In this document: in pieces, positions 35,133 to 45,368 of the stretch | Position numbering within the stretch: the stretch's first letter is position 1 | Layout: every line of letters starts with the position of its first letter | NCBI RefSeq assembly: GCF_026342835.1 | Contig: NZ_JAPEMI010000001.1 | Location: forward strand, 930,001 to 994,000 | Source: Streptomyces sp. NBC_00154 | Lineage (GTDB): Bacteria > Actinomycetota > Actinomycetes > Streptomycetales > Streptomycetaceae | Reading direction: 5' to 3' | Length of the DNA stretch: 64,000 nucleotides | The notes under the pieces: model-generated | Told to the model about the DNA's origin: nothing | What the model saw: the letters and a program-made list of their open reading frames with translations, nothing else | Databases searched by the model: none | Position numbers and translations under genes: made by a program

Positions 35133-35882
35133 TCAGGCCTCGGTGTTGCGGGCCGCGGCGGCTTCTTCCTTGCGGGCCTTCTCGGCCTGCTCCTCCGCCT
35201 CCATCTCGGCGAAGACGTCGATGGGCGGCGGCGCCTTGGCGAGGAAGACCCAGGTCAGGTACACCGCGAGCAGGAACGGCGGGATCTTCAGGGCGACCAG
35301 GACCCAGCCGAGCTGGGCGGTGTCGGCCCACCAGTAGAGCGGGAAGAGGATCGCGCACTTGGCGAGCAGTATCAGACCCCAGGCCCAGCTGGCCTTGGCG
35401 TACGCCTTCTTGCGGCCGGGGTTCCGGGTGCGCCAGGAGAGGTTCTCCTTGAAGACCGGCCCGAGAATCAGCCCTATCAGCGGCACCCCGGCGATCGTCG
35501 TGACGATGTAGGCGAGGGCCAGGCCCAGCGTGTAGATCATGCCGGGCAGGTAGAAGTCCTTGGCGTTGCCCGTCATCATCGCGAAGACCACACCGAAGGC
35601 GACGCCGAAGACCCCGCTGAAGGCGTGCTTGACGGTGTCCTTGCGGATCAGCCGTACGGCGACGAGAACCAGGGACACGACCAGGGCCGCGATGGCCGAG
35701 GTGTGCAGATCCTTGTTGATGGTGAAGATCGTGACGAAGAGCAGCCCGGGCAGGACTGTCTCCACCATCCCGCGGATGCCGCCGAAGGCCTCGAAGAGGG
35801 CGGCTTCGGTGACCGCCTTCGCGTCGGCCTCCTGCTGGTCGGTGCGGTCCGTATCGGGTGTCGGCTTGTCGAGAGACGTCAC
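35133..35882 (-). CDS. DUF3159 membrane protein
   Basis: 249 residues with five or six predicted membrane helices (for example TVLPGLLFVTIFTI, IAALVVSLVLVAV, WAWGLILLAKCAILFPLYW) and a charged Glu/Ala-rich C-terminal tail. This is the actinobacterial DUF3159 family, of unknown function. GTG 35882 lies 3 nt after the OB-fold gene, so the two form an operon. Confidence 0.85.
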   Translation of the reverse strand: MTSLDKPTPDTDRTDQQEADAKAVTEAALFEAFGGIRGMVETVLPGLLFVTIFTINKDLHTSAIAALVVSLVLVAVRLIRKDTVKHAFSGVFGVAFGVVFAMMTGNAKDFYLPGMIYTLGLALAYIVTTIAGVPLIGLILGPVFKENLSWRTRNPGRKKAYAKASWAWGLILLAKCAILFPLYWWADTAQLGWVLVALKIPPFLLAVYLTWVFLAKAPPPIDVFAEMEAEEQAEKARKEEAAAARNTEA

Positions 35883-35885
35883 CGG

Positions 35886-36293
35886 CTACTCCTTGCCGAG
35901 CGGTCGGAGTTCGTATTTGGGGTTGAACAGCACCCGGCGTCCGTGGCTCATGGCGATCCGGCCGGAGGCGATGAGCTTACGGCCCGGCTCTATGCCCACG
36001 ATGGAACGCCTGCCCAGCCAGACCACGTCCAGCGGAGCGGTGCCGTCGAAGAGCTCCGCTTCCAGGGCGGGCACTCCGGCGCGCGGCCGCAGGGTGACGG
36101 TCCGCAAGGTACCAGTCACCTTGACGATCTGGCGGTCGTTGCATTCGGAGATCCGCGTGCATCCCGATGCCTGCGAGTCCTCCTGCAGCTCCTCCGATTC
36201 CAGGTCTTGCTGGGAGCTGGACAGCCGGTCGAGCATCCGACGGAAGCGGCCGGACGGCCGCTCCGCCTTCTCGGAACGAGGGACAGCACTCAT
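35886..36293 (-). CDS. OB-fold nucleic-acid-binding protein
   Basis: 135 residues; about 50-135 form an OB-fold of the RecG-wedge/tRNA-anticodon type (IVKVTGTLRTVTLRPRAGVP, GTAPLDVVWLGRRS, GRKLIASGRIAMSHGRRVLF). ATG 36293 begins MSAVPRSEK. It is conserved next to DUF3159 in streptomycetes, but no role is established. Confidence 0.8.
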   Translation of the reverse strand: MSAVPRSEKAERPSGRFRRMLDRLSSSQQDLESEELQEDSQASGCTRISECNDRQIVKVTGTLRTVTLRPRAGVPALEAELFDGTAPLDVVWLGRRSIVGIEPGRKLIASGRIAMSHGRRVLFNPKYELRPLGKE

Positions 36294-36402
36294 ACCCGAA
36301 GGGTACCGGGCCGGGGTGGTCCGGGCAGGTGTCCGTTCTCTCACTCCGACGGGCGACTCGCCACGGAGCGAAGCTGACGACGGGCCGCCGCACGCACAGT
36401 GC

Positions 36403-37095
36403 TCAGCCGCGTTCGAAGCGGTAACCCATGCCCGGCTCGGTGATGAAGTGCCGGGGGTGCGAGGGGTCCGCCTCCAGCTTGCGCCGGAGCTGGGCCATGT
36501 AGACCCGCAGATAGTTGGTCTCGGTGCCGTACGAAGGCCCCCACACCTCCTGCAGCAGCTGCTTCTGGCTCACCAGCCGGCCGCTGTTGCGGACCAGCAC
36601 CTCCAGCAGGTGCCACTCGGTCGGGGTGAGCCGCACGTCGCGTCCCTCGCGCTGGACCTTCTTCGCCGCCAGGTCGACGGTGAACCCCTCGGTCTCGACC
36701 ATCACGATGTCGTCGGCGCCGTCCTGGCCGACCGGTTCGGCCCGCCGGACCGAGGCGCGCAGCCGGGCCAGCAGCTCGTCCATGCCGAACGGCTTGGTGA
36801 CGTAGTCGTCGGCTCCCGCGTCCAGCGCCTCGACCTTCTCGTCGGAGGTATGGCGGGCGGAGAGCACCAGGATCGGCACCCGGGTCCAGCCGCGTAGCCC
36901 CCTGATCACCTCCACGCCGTCCATGTCCGGCAGTCCGAGGTCGAGAACGACGACATCGGGGTGGCGCGCGGCGGCGAGCTGGAGGGCGGTCGCGCCGTCG
37001 GGCGCCGCGTCCACCTCGTACTTGCGCGCCTTCAGATTGATCACGAGGGCGCGTACGATCTGCGGCTCGTCGTCGACCACAAGCACCCGGGTCAT
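36403..37095 (-). CDS. kdpE: KdpE response regulator
   Basis: 230 residues, OmpR/PhoB type. The receiver domain has the acidic pocket DDE (8-10), the phosphoacceptor Asp52 (VVVLDLGLPD) and Lys in VTKPFG; the winged-helix output domain ends RRKLEADPSHPRHFITEPG. It works with KdpD, whose gene ends 64 bp upstream on the same strand, to activate kdpFABC when potassium is limiting or osmolarity is high. Confidence 0.93.
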   Translation of the reverse strand: MTRVLVVDDEPQIVRALVINLKARKYEVDAAPDGATALQLAAARHPDVVVLDLGLPDMDGVEVIRGLRGWTRVPILVLSARHTSDEKVEALDAGADDYVTKPFGMDELLARLRASVRRAEPVGQDGADDIVMVETEGFTVDLAAKKVQREGRDVRLTPTEWHLLEVLVRNSGRLVSQKQLLQEVWGPSYGTETNYLRVYMAQLRRKLEADPSHPRHFITEPGMGYRFERG

Positions 37096-37159
37096 CGGGG
37101 ACCTGCCTTTCTGCTGTACGGAATTGCTGCGGGAAGCAGTACAGGTATCACTGCGGCGA

Positions 37160-39703
37160 TCACGAGACGGCCTGTGCGGGCAGGTCGGTACCGATCGGAA
37201 CGTATCCCGACACCGCCCTGAGCGTCAGGACCATGGTCATGCCGCCACCGGGGGTGTCCTCGGCGTCGAGGGTGCCGCCCATGGACTCCACGAAGCCGCG
37301 GGCGACGGCGAGCCCCAGACCGACTCCGGCGCCGCGCGGGGCGTCGCCGTAGCGCTGGAAGGGTTCGAAGATCCGCTCCTTGCCCTCGTCGGGGACGCCG
37401 GGGCCGCGGTCGGCCACCCGGAGCTCGACCCGGGCGCCGAGCGCGCTGGCGGCCACGGTGACGCGTTCCCCGTCGGGGCTGTACTTGACGGCGTTCTCGA
37501 CGATGTTCGCGACGGCCCGCTCCAGCAGCCCCGGGTCGACGGCGACCATCGGCAGCGTCTCGGGGATGTCCAGGTCGACGCTGCCCTCCGGTACGCCTCC
37601 GAGCGCCATCGGGACCACCTCGTCGAGGTCGATCTCGCGGATCAGGGGGGTGACGGTGCCGGTCTGCAGCCTCGACATGTCGAGGAGGTTGCCGACCAGA
37701 TGGTCGAGACGGTCGGCGCCGTTCTCGATACCTTCGAGGAGCTCCGCCTCATCCGCCTCCGACCAGGCCACGTCGTCGGAGCGCAGCGAGGTGACGGCGG
37801 CCTTGATGGCGGCCAGCGGGGTCCGTAGATCGTGGCTGACGGCGGCGAGGAGCGCAGTCCGTATCCGGTTCCCCTCGGCGAGCCGCCGAGCCTCCTCCGC
37901 CTCCCCGACCAGGCGCTGCCGGTCGAGTACGACGGCGGCCTGGGCGGCGAACGCGCCGAGCACCCGGCGGTCCTCGGCGGGCAGCACCCGGCCGGAGAGC
38001 GCGAGCGCCATGTGGTCGCCGACGGGCATGTCCACATCGGCGTCCTCGGGGCGGGAGACGGGCGCAGGGCCGACACTGCCCGCGCAGGTCCACGGATCGA
38101 CGTCGCTGCGCCGCTCCAGGAGTGCCACGGACTCCATGGCGAAGGTCTCGCGGACCCGGTCCAGCAGGGCGTCCAGGGTGGTCTCGCCCCGCAGCACGCT
38201 GCCGGCCAGGAAGGACAGGATCTCGGACTCGGCGCGCAACCGGGCCGCCTGATGGGTACGACGGGCCGCCAGGTCGACGACGGAGGCCACTGCCACGGCG
38301 ACCGCGAAGAAGATCACGATGGCGACGAAGTTCCTCGGGTCCTGCACCGTCAGGGTGTGGGTCGGCGGGGTGAACCAGTAATTCAGCAGCAGCGAGCCGA
38401 CGGCCGCGGACGCGAGGGCGGGCAGCAGCCCGCCGAGCAGGGCTGCGGCGACCGTCATGAAGAGGAAGAGCAGGACGTCGTTGGCGAGCCCCGGACCGTT
38501 CGACATGCTGGTCAGGAGCAGCGTGAGCAGGACCGGACCGCCGACCCCGGTCAACCAGCCCCAGATGATCCGTGCGCGGCCGAGCCGGGCGCCGCGGGCG
38601 ATCGGCAGTCCGCGGCCCTTGGCGACCTCGTCGTGCGTGACGATGTGGACGTCGAGGTCGGGGCCGGACTCGCGGGCGACGGTGGCGCCGACGCCGGGGC
38701 CGTAGATGTACTGCCAGGCCTTGCGACGGCTGGAGCCGAGCACGATCTGGGTGGCGTTGACCCCCCGGGCGAACGCGAGGAGTGCCGCGGGTATGTCGTC
38801 GCCGATGACGTGGTGGAACGTACCGCCGAGGTCCTCGACGAGGGTGCGCTGAGCGGTGAGTTCCTTGGGCGACGCGGAGGTCAGTCCGTCGCTGCGGGCG
38901 ATGTAGACGGCGAGGATCTCGCCACCGGAACCCTTGGCGGCCATCCTGGACGCGCGGCGGATGAGCGTACGGCCCTCGGGTCCGCCGGTGAGTCCGACGA
39001 CGATGCGTTCGCGGGCCTGCCAGGTGGTGCTGATGTTGTGTTCGCCGCGGTACTGCTGGAGGTACTCGTCGACCCGGTCGGCGACCCAGAGCAGGGCGAG
39101 CTCGCGCAGGGCGGTGAGATTGCCCGGGCGGAAGTAGTTGGACAGGGACGCGTCGATCCGGTCCGGCTTGTAGACGTTGCCGTGGGCCATCCGGCGGCGC
39201 AGCGCCTGAGGCGACATGTCGACCAGCTCGATCTGGTCCGCCCGGCGGACGACCTCGTCGGGAACGGTCTCACGCTGCCGTACGCCGGTTATCGACTCGA
39301 CGACGTCGCCGAGCGACTCAAGGTGCTGGATGTTGACGGTGGAGACGACGTCGATGCCCGCCTGGAGCAGCTCCTCGACGTCCTGCCAGCGCTTGGCGTT
39401 GCGGGAGCCCGGCACATTGGTGTGGGCCAGTTCGTCCACCAGGGCTACGGCCGGGGCACGGTCCAGGACCGCGTCGACGTCCATCTCGGTGAAGACGGTG
39501 TCCCGGTAGTCGATCGCGCGGCGCGGGACCTGCTCCAGGCCGTGCAGCATGACCTCGGTGCGCGGCCGATCGTGGTGTTCCACGAACCCGACGACGCAGT
39601 CGGTGCCCCGCTCCACCCGGCGGTGGGCCTCGGAGAGCATCGCGTACGTCTTGCCGACGCCCGGTGCCGCACCCAGGTAGATCCGAAGCTTGCCGCGTGC
39701 CAT
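37160..39703 (-). CDS. kdpD: KdpD potassium-sensing histidine kinase
   Basis: 847 residues. The N-terminal KdpD domain has the Walker-type loop LGAAPGVGKTYAML (10-23) and DELAHTN, then a universal-stress-protein domain (about 235-360), four closely spaced membrane helices (about 385-490), a GAF-like region, and the kinase core with AAVSHDLRTPLAAIKAAV and the N and G boxes (NIVENAVKYSPDG, GAGVGLGLAVARGFVESMGG). All parts of the usual protein are present. Upstream is a terminator and an unrelated ABC ATPase gene separating it from kdpFABC. Confidence 0.95.
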   Translation of the reverse strand: MARGKLRIYLGAAPGVGKTYAMLSEAHRRVERGTDCVVGFVEHHDRPRTEVMLHGLEQVPRRAIDYRDTVFTEMDVDAVLDRAPAVALVDELAHTNVPGSRNAKRWQDVEELLQAGIDVVSTVNIQHLESLGDVVESITGVRQRETVPDEVVRRADQIELVDMSPQALRRRMAHGNVYKPDRIDASLSNYFRPGNLTALRELALLWVADRVDEYLQQYRGEHNISTTWQARERIVVGLTGGPEGRTLIRRASRMAAKGSGGEILAVYIARSDGLTSASPKELTAQRTLVEDLGGTFHHVIGDDIPAALLAFARGVNATQIVLGSSRRKAWQYIYGPGVGATVARESGPDLDVHIVTHDEVAKGRGLPIARGARLGRARIIWGWLTGVGGPVLLTLLLTSMSNGPGLANDVLLFLFMTVAAALLGGLLPALASAAVGSLLLNYWFTPPTHTLTVQDPRNFVAIVIFFAVAVAVASVVDLAARRTHQAARLRAESEILSFLAGSVLRGETTLDALLDRVRETFAMESVALLERRSDVDPWTCAGSVGPAPVSRPEDADVDMPVGDHMALALSGRVLPAEDRRVLGAFAAQAAVVLDRQRLVGEAEEARRLAEGNRIRTALLAAVSHDLRTPLAAIKAAVTSLRSDDVAWSEADEAELLEGIENGADRLDHLVGNLLDMSRLQTGTVTPLIREIDLDEVVPMALGGVPEGSVDLDIPETLPMVAVDPGLLERAVANIVENAVKYSPDGERVTVAASALGARVELRVADRGPGVPDEGKERIFEPFQRYGDAPRGAGVGLGLAVARGFVESMGGTLDAEDTPGGGMTMVLTLRAVSGYVPIGTDLPAQAVS

Positions 39704-39845
39704 GGCCCCATTGTCTTTCAGATGAGCGACTGCGGCCGATGCGGCAGCCGCTCTCGAAGCTACCTCGAATATTTACGACAAAGGGGATGCAAGGTCGGGC
39801 AGAAGACCGAATTGACAGAATTCTGATGCGTCGAACCGGGCAGCC

Positions 39846-39881
39846 AAAGGGGTGCCCGGGGCGAGCCCGGACACCCCTTTT
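39846..39881. terminator. Hairpin terminator after the ABC ATPase gene
   Basis: Arms AAAGGGGTG (39846-39854) and CACCCCTTT (39872-39880), extended by an inner CCGGG/CCCGG pair, followed by a short T run. Confidence 0.8.
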
Positions 39882-39888
39882 CCGCCCG

Positions 39889-40638
39889 CTACGCGCGCTC
39901 GGCGATGAGCCCGTCGCTCAGCTCCAGCACGCGGTCCGCGAGCCCCAGCAGCTGCGCATCGTGCGTCGCCACCAACGCGGTCACCCCCTCGCTCCGCACC
40001 ACCGCCCGCAACAGCTCCATCACGGCGAGCCCCGTCTCCGCGTCGAGCTGTCCCGTCGGCTCGTCCGCGATCAGCAGCGCGGGCCGGTTGGCGAGCGCGC
40101 GGGCGATCGCGACGCGCTGCTGCTGGCCGCCGGAGAGCTCCCCGGGCCGCTGCGCACCGTGGTCGCCGAGCCCGACCAGGGAGAGCAGCAACGCCACCCG
40201 GTCCTCCCGCTCGCGCGGGTCCACCTTGCGCAGCCGCATCGGTACGCCGACGTTCTCCGCGGCGGTCAGGATCGGGATCAGGCCGAACGACTGGAAGATG
40301 AAGCCGATCCGGTCCCGGCGCAGCTCCAGCAGCCCGTCCTCGCCGAGCTCGGAGAGGTCCGTGCCGTCGACGGTGATCCGGCCGCGGTCGGGGCTGTCGA
40401 GGCCGCCGACCAGGTTCAGCAGGGTTGTCTTGCCGGAACCCGAGCGCCCCTTGAGTGCGACGAGTTCGCCGCGCGGCACGTCGAGGGAGATCCCGCGCAG
40501 CGCGTGGACGGCGCCCGCGCCGGTTCCGTACGAGCGGTGCAGGTCCTCGATGCGCACCATCGGCCCGCGGGCCGGGCCCTCGGCGACCGCCGTGCCGCCC
40601 TGCCTGCCTGTGCTCTTTCCGTCGGTGCTGTCGGTCAT
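39889..40638 (-). CDS. ABC transporter ATP-binding protein (MacB/LolD type)
   Basis: 249 residues with every ABC motif: Walker A GRSGSGKTTLLN, Q-loop FIFQSFGLIP, signature LSGGQQQRVAIARAL, Walker B LLIADEPTGQLD, and the switch ATHD. The type (LolD/MacB/FtsE) normally pairs with an FtsX-like permease, but none is next to it. It sits between kdpC and kdpD, bounded by terminators on both sides, so it forms its own transcription unit. ATG 40638 is used. Confidence 0.9.
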   Translation of the reverse strand: MTDSTDGKSTGRQGGTAVAEGPARGPMVRIEDLHRSYGTGAGAVHALRGISLDVPRGELVALKGRSGSGKTTLLNLVGGLDSPDRGRITVDGTDLSELGEDGLLELRRDRIGFIFQSFGLIPILTAAENVGVPMRLRKVDPREREDRVALLLSLVGLGDHGAQRPGELSGGQQQRVAIARALANRPALLIADEPTGQLDAETGLAVMELLRAVVRSEGVTALVATHDAQLLGLADRVLELSDGLIAERA

Positions 40639-40732
40639 GCGCTCCCCCGTGCGTGGTCGGTTCCCGTCGGCCGCCAGTATGTGCATGAGGCACACGGCCG
40701 GGCAATGGCCGAAGCTCTCCTGGCGGGCACGG

Positions 40733-40780
40733 CGCCGGGCCGCCGTGGTCCGTACAGCATGACCACGGCGGCCCGGCGCA
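40733..40780. terminator. Terminator of the kdp operon
   Basis: Perfect 19-bp stem (40733-40751 with 40762-40780) and a 10-nt loop, 15 bp after kdpC. Confidence 0.9.
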
Positions 40781-40795
40781 TCCGTCGGCGGAGGA

Positions 40796-41473
40796 TCAGC
40801 CTCCGTTCACCAGCTCGTTGAGTGCGATGTTGAGCTGCAGGACGTTGACCCGCGGCTCCCCCACGAATCCGAGGATCCGGCCGTCGGTGTGCTGCTCCAC
40901 CAGCTTCTCCACCTGGTCGACGCCGAGGTGGTTCCGCTCGGCGACACGGCGCACCTGGAGCTGTGCGTACTGCGGGGAGATGTCCGGGTCGAGACCGGAG
41001 CCGGAGGAGGTGACGGCGTCGGCCGGCACGGCCGAGGGGCTGACCGGGTGGCCGGGCACGGAGTTGTCCTTGACGACGGCGGCCTTGGCGGCGGTGACCC
41101 AGTCGATCAGGTCCTTGTTGTCGCCGGACCGGTTGGTCGCACCGGACAGGATCAGCTTGTACTGGGTGTTGACGCTGTTGCTGCCGAGGCCGTTGGACGG
41201 GCGCGGCTGGAACCACTTGAGGTCCGGGGCCGCGGTCTCCTCACCCTTCTTCAGCGGCAGGTCGTAGCGCTGGCCGATGAGTTCGGAGCCGACGACCTTG
41301 CCGTTCGCCGTGATCTCGGAACCGTTGGCCTTGCCCGGGAGGATGCCCTGGGCGACACCGGTGACGGCGAGCGGGTAGATCACGCCGCAGACGATCGTGA
41401 GGACGAGCAGGGCACGCAGCCCGGCCCAGAGCAGCCGAACGGTGTTTCCTGCGGAGTTGTTCATGGAGGTCAT
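40796..41473 (-). CDS. kdpC: KdpC, potassium-transporting ATPase subunit C
   Basis: 225 residues: one N-terminal membrane helix (LLWAGLRALLVLTIVCGVIY) and an extracytoplasmic domain with the family segment PAVTSSGSGLDPDISPQYA (here DAVTSSGSGLDPDIS). It is longer than the Escherichia coli protein because of an insertion at about 85-125. It starts 7 bp after kdpB. Confidence 0.93.
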   Translation of the reverse strand: MTSMNNSAGNTVRLLWAGLRALLVLTIVCGVIYPLAVTGVAQGILPGKANGSEITANGKVVGSELIGQRYDLPLKKGEETAAPDLKWFQPRPSNGLGSNSVNTQYKLILSGATNRSGDNKDLIDWVTAAKAAVVKDNSVPGHPVSPSAVPADAVTSSGSGLDPDISPQYAQLQVRRVAERNHLGVDQVEKLVEQHTDGRILGFVGEPRVNVLQLNIALNELVNGG

Positions 41474-41480
41474 GGCGCGA

Positions 41481-43610
41481 TCAGCCGATTCCGGGAATGA
41501 GGGAGAGGATCAGGTCGATGATCTTGATGCCGATGAACGGGGCGACCAGGCCGCCGAGTCCGTAGATCCCGAGGTTGCGGCGAAGCATCGAGTCGGCGCT
41601 GCTCGGCCGGTAGCGCACGCCCTTCAGGGCGAGCGGCACCAGCGCGATGATGATCAGCGCGTTGAAGACGACTGCGGAGAGGATCGCGGACTGCGGCGAG
41701 GACAGCTGCATGATGTTCAGCTTGTCCAGGCCCGGGTAGACCACCGCGAACATCGCCGGGATGATCGCGAAGTACTTCGCGACGTCGTTGGCGATCGAGA
41801 AGGTGGTCAACGCACCGCGGGTGATCAGCAACTGCTTGCCGATCTCGACGATCTCGATGAGCTTGGTCGGGTTGGAGTCCAGGTCCACCATGTTCCCGGC
41901 CTCCTTGGCGGCCGAGGTGCCGGTGTTCATGGCCACGCCGACATCGGCCTGGGCGAGCGCCGGAGCGTCGTTCGTACCGTCACCGGTCATCGCGACGAGC
42001 TTGCCGCCCGCCTGCTCACGCTTGATGAGGGCCATCTTGTCCTCGGGCGTGGCCTCGGCGAGGAAGTCGTCGACCCCCGCCTCCTCGGCGATGGCCTTCG
42101 CGGTCAGCGGGTTGTCGCCGGTGATCATCACCGTACGGATGCCCATCCGGCGCAGCTCGTCGAACCGCTCCCGCATCCCTTCCTTGACGACGTCCTTGAG
42201 ATGGATGACGCCGAGGATCCGGGCACCCCGCTCGTCGTCGACGGCGACGAGCAGCGGGGTACCGCCCGCCTGTGAGATCCGGTCGGTGAGCGTGCGGGCG
42301 TCCGGCGAGACGGTGCCGCCCCGCTCCTCGACCCAGGCGACGACCGAGCCGGTCGCACCCTTACGGATCCTGCGTCCCTCGACGTCCACACCCGACATCC
42401 GGGTCTGTGCGGTGAAGCCGACCCACTCGGCCCCGACGAGCTCGCCCTGGTGGCGCTCTCGCAGTCCGTACTTCTCCTTCGCCAGGACGACGACGGAGCG
42501 GCCTTCGGGCGTCTCGTCGGCGAGCGAGGAGAGCTGGGCGGCGTCGGCCAGTTCGGCCTCCGTCGTGCCCTTGACGGGTACGAACTCGGCGGCCTGGCGG
42601 TTGCCGAGCGTGATGGTGCCGGTCTTGTCGAGCAGCAGCGTGGAGACGTCACCGGCGGCCTCGACGGCACGTCCCGACATGGCGAGCACATTGCGCTGGA
42701 CGAGGCGGTCCATGCCCGCGATGCCGATCGCGGAGAGCAGCGCGCCGATCGTGGTCGGGATCAGGCAGACCAGCAGCGCGGTCAGGACGATCATCGACTG
42801 CCGCTGTCCCGCGTAGATCGCGAACGGCTGCAGGGTGACGACCGCGAGCAGGAAGACGATGGTGAGGGACGCGAGCAGGATGTTCAGCGCGATCTCGTTG
42901 GGGGTCTTCTGCCGAGCAGCGCCCTCGACCAGGGCGATCATCCGGTCGATGAACGTCTCGCCGGGCTTGGTGGTGATCTTGATGACGATGCGGTCGGAGA
43001 GCACCTTCGTACCACCGGTGACCGCGCTGCGGTCGCCGCCCGACTCGCGGATGACCGGCGCCGACTCCCCCGTGATGGCGGACTCGTCGACGCTGGCGAC
43101 ACCCTCGACGACGTCACCGTCACCGGGGACGATGTCACCGGCCTCGCAGACCACCAGGTCGCCGATGCGCAGATCGGTGCCCGGTACGCGCTCCTCGTTC
43201 TTCCCGACGAGCCGGCGCGCGACCGTGTCGGTCTTTGCCTTGCGCAGCGTGTCGGCCTGGGCCTTGCCGCGGCCCTCGGCGACCGCCTCCGCCAGGTTGG
43301 CGAAGATCGTGGTGAGCCAGAGCCACGCGGCGATCGCCCAGCCGAACCAGTCGGTCGGGTCCAGGGCGGCCAGGACGGTGGTGAGCACCGAACCGGCCAG
43401 GACCACGAACATCACCGGTGACTTGACCATCACCCGGGGGTCGAGCTTGCGTACCGCGTCGGGGAAGGATTTGAGCAGCTGCTGGGGGTCGAACAGTCCC
43501 GCGCCGACGCGTCCTTCGTCCTTGTGGCCGGTCGGCGCGTCCTGGTGCGGAGCCCGGGTCGGAGTGGCTGTGGACATCGAGTCCTCTTGCTTCTCTATAC
43601 GAGTGGTCAT
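41481..43610 (-). CDS. kdpB: KdpB, P-type ATPase subunit of the potassium pump
   Basis: 709 residues. P-type ATPase motifs: TGES in ITGESAPV, the phosphorylated Asp in [13 protein letters not shown], and the hinge [20 protein letters not shown]. Membrane segments flank them. The ATG at 43610 overlaps the kdpA stop codon (ATGA), showing translational coupling; an internal ATG ([10 protein letters not shown]) at about 43577 is an alternative start. Confidence 0.95.
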   Translation of the reverse strand: MTTRIEKQEDSMSTATPTRAPHQDAPTGHKDEGRVGAGLFDPQQLLKSFPDAVRKLDPRVMVKSPVMFVVLAGSVLTTVLAALDPTDWFGWAIAAWLWLTTIFANLAEAVAEGRGKAQADTLRKAKTDTVARRLVGKNEERVPGTDLRIGDLVVCEAGDIVPGDGDVVEGVASVDESAITGESAPVIRESGGDRSAVTGGTKVLSDRIVIKITTKPGETFIDRMIALVEGAARQKTPNEIALNILLASLTIVFLLAVVTLQPFAIYAGQRQSMIVLTALLVCLIPTTIGALLSAIGIAGMDRLVQRNVLAMSGRAVEAAGDVSTLLLDKTGTITLGNRQAAEFVPVKGTTEAELADAAQLSSLADETPEGRSVVVLAKEKYGLRERHQGELVGAEWVGFTAQTRMSGVDVEGRRIRKGATGSVVAWVEERGGTVSPDARTLTDRISQAGGTPLLVAVDDERGARILGVIHLKDVVKEGMRERFDELRRMGIRTVMITGDNPLTAKAIAEEAGVDDFLAEATPEDKMALIKREQAGGKLVAMTGDGTNDAPALAQADVGVAMNTGTSAAKEAGNMVDLDSNPTKLIEIVEIGKQLLITRGALTTFSIANDVAKYFAIIPAMFAVVYPGLDKLNIMQLSSPQSAILSAVVFNALIIIALVPLALKGVRYRPSSADSMLRRNLGIYGLGGLVAPFIGIKIIDLILSLIPGIG

Positions 43611-45271
43611 GACGCCAGCCCCTCGGCCAGCGGTCCCAGCGCGAGCGCCGGGAAGTAGGTCAGACCGGTGACGATCAGGATCGTGCCGACCAGCAGACCC
43701 GTGAACAGCGGCTTCTCCGTCCGCAGGGTGCCCGCCGTCGCCGGGACCGGCCTCTGCTCAGCCAGCGAACCCGCCAGCGCCAGGACGAACACCATCGGCA
43801 GGAACCGGCCCAGCAGCATCGCGAGCCCGATCGTGGTGTTGAACCACTGCGTGTCCGCGTTCAGACCCGCGAAGGCCGAACCGTTGTTGTTGGCACCCGA
43901 GGTGAACGCGTAGAGGATCTCGGAGAAGCCGTGCGCACCGGAGTTGGTCATCGAGTTGACCGGGGTGGGCAGGGCCATCGACGCGGCGGTGAAGATGAGC
44001 ACCAGCGCCGGGGTGATCAGGATGTAGCAGGCCGCAAGCTTGATCTCACGGGTGCCGATCTTCTTACCGAGATACTCCGGCGTACGGCCGACCATCAGAC
44101 CCGCGATGAACACCGCGATGATCGCCATGATCAGCATGCCGTAGAGGCCGGAACCGGTACCACCGGGGGCGATCTCACCGAGCTGCATACCCAGCATCGT
44201 GATACCGCCGCCGAAACCGGTGAACGAGGAGTGGAACGAGTTCACCGCACCCGTCGAAGTCAGCGTGGTGGACACCGCGAAGATCGACGAGCCACCGACC
44301 CCGAAGCGGGTCTCCTTGCCCTCCATCGCCCCGCCCGCGATGTCGAACGCCGGACCGTGGTGGGCGAACTCCGTCCACATCATCAACGCAACGAAACCGA
44401 GCCAGATCACGCCCATCGTCGCGAGGATCGCGTACCCCTGCTTGAGGGAGCCCACCATCCGGCCGAAGGTGCGGGTCAGCGCGAACGGAATGACCAGGAG
44501 CAGGAAGATCTCAAGAAGGTTGGAGAGCCCGTTGGGGTTCTCGAAGGGGTGGGCCGAGTTGGCGTTGAAGTAACCACCGCCGTTCGTACCCAGCTCCTTG
44601 ATCGCCTCCTGCGAAGCGACCGCACCACCGTTCCACTCCTGCGACCCGCCCATGAACTGGCCAACCCCGTGGATACCGGCGAAGTTCTGGATCGCACCGC
44701 ACGCCACCAGGGCAATCGCCCCGACCACGGAGAGCGGCAGCAGGATCCGTATGGTGCCGCGCACCAGGTCGGACCAGAAGTTGCCGAGCTCACCGGTGCG
44801 CGAGCGGGCGAAACCCCTCACCAGCGCCACCGCGACCGCGATACCCACAGCGGCCGAGACGAAGTTCTGCACCGCGAGGCCGCCGGTCTGCACGACATGG
44901 CCCATGGCCTGCTCGCCGTAGTACGACTGCCAGTTGGTGTTCGACACGAACGAGGCAGCCGTGTTGAACGCCTGGTCCGGATCGATCGAGGAGAAGCCGA
45001 GCGAGCCGGGCAGACTGCCCTGGAACCGCTGCAGCAGATAGAGGAAGAGAACGCTCACCGCGGAGAACGCCAGGACCCCGCGGAGGTAGGCGGGCCAGCG
45101 CATCTCCGTATCGGGATTGGCGCCGATGGACTTGTAGATCCATTTCTCGACGCGCAGGTGCTTCTTCGAGGAGTAGACGGCGGCCATGTAGTCGCCGAGG
45201 GGGCGGTACGCCAGACCCAGCGCCACCACGAGCGCGAGCAGCTGGAGCACACCAGCGAGGACGGGGCTCAT
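43607..45271 (-). CDS. kdpA: KdpA, potassium-binding channel subunit
   Basis: 554 residues with about ten membrane helices and four selectivity-filter-like loops, including [42 protein letters not shown] and [13 protein letters not shown]. It begins 7 bp after kdpF and overlaps kdpB by 4 bp. Confidence 0.95.
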   Translation of the reverse strand: MSPVLAGVLQLLALVVALGLAYRPLGDYMAAVYSSKKHLRVEKWIYKSIGANPDTEMRWPAYLRGVLAFSAVSVLFLYLLQRFQGSLPGSLGFSSIDPDQAFNTAASFVSNTNWQSYYGEQAMGHVVQTGGLAVQNFVSAAVGIAVAVALVRGFARSRTGELGNFWSDLVRGTIRILLPLSVVGAIALVACGAIQNFAGIHGVGQFMGGSQEWNGGAVASQEAIKELGTNGGGYFNANSAHPFENPNGLSNLLEIFLLLVIPFALTRTFGRMVGSLKQGYAILATMGVIWLGFVALMMWTEFAHHGPAFDIAGGAMEGKETRFGVGGSSIFAVSTTLTSTGAVNSFHSSFTGFGGGITMLGMQLGEIAPGGTGSGLYGMLIMAIIAVFIAGLMVGRTPEYLGKKIGTREIKLAACYILITPALVLIFTAASMALPTPVNSMTNSGAHGFSEILYAFTSGANNNGSAFAGLNADTQWFNTTIGLAMLLGRFLPMVFVLALAGSLAEQRPVPATAGTLRTEKPLFTGLLVGTILIVTGLTYFPALALGPLAEGLAS

Positions 45272-45278
45272 ATCGGGC

Positions 45279-45368
45279 TCAGAACCTCTCCGGGTACAGA
45301 AGGGCGAGGACGAGATAGCCCAGCAGGGCGACGGCCACGATCAGACCGACGATGTTCTCGGCAGTCAC
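45279..45368 (-). CDS. kdpF: KdpF small subunit
   Basis: 29 residues, a single membrane helix: [20 protein letters not shown] then LALLYPERF. The YPERF end is typical. The GTG at 45368 overlaps the stop codon of the preceding microprotein by 3 nt (GTGA). KdpF stabilises the KdpABC complex in other bacteria. Confidence 0.88.
   Translation of the reverse strand: MTAENIVGLIVAVALLGYLVLALLYPERF

Noticed and set aside
35625..36897. Plus-strand frames of 250 and 445 codons opposite DUF3159, OB-fold and kdpE
   Set aside because: Antisense shadows of well supported minus-strand genes.
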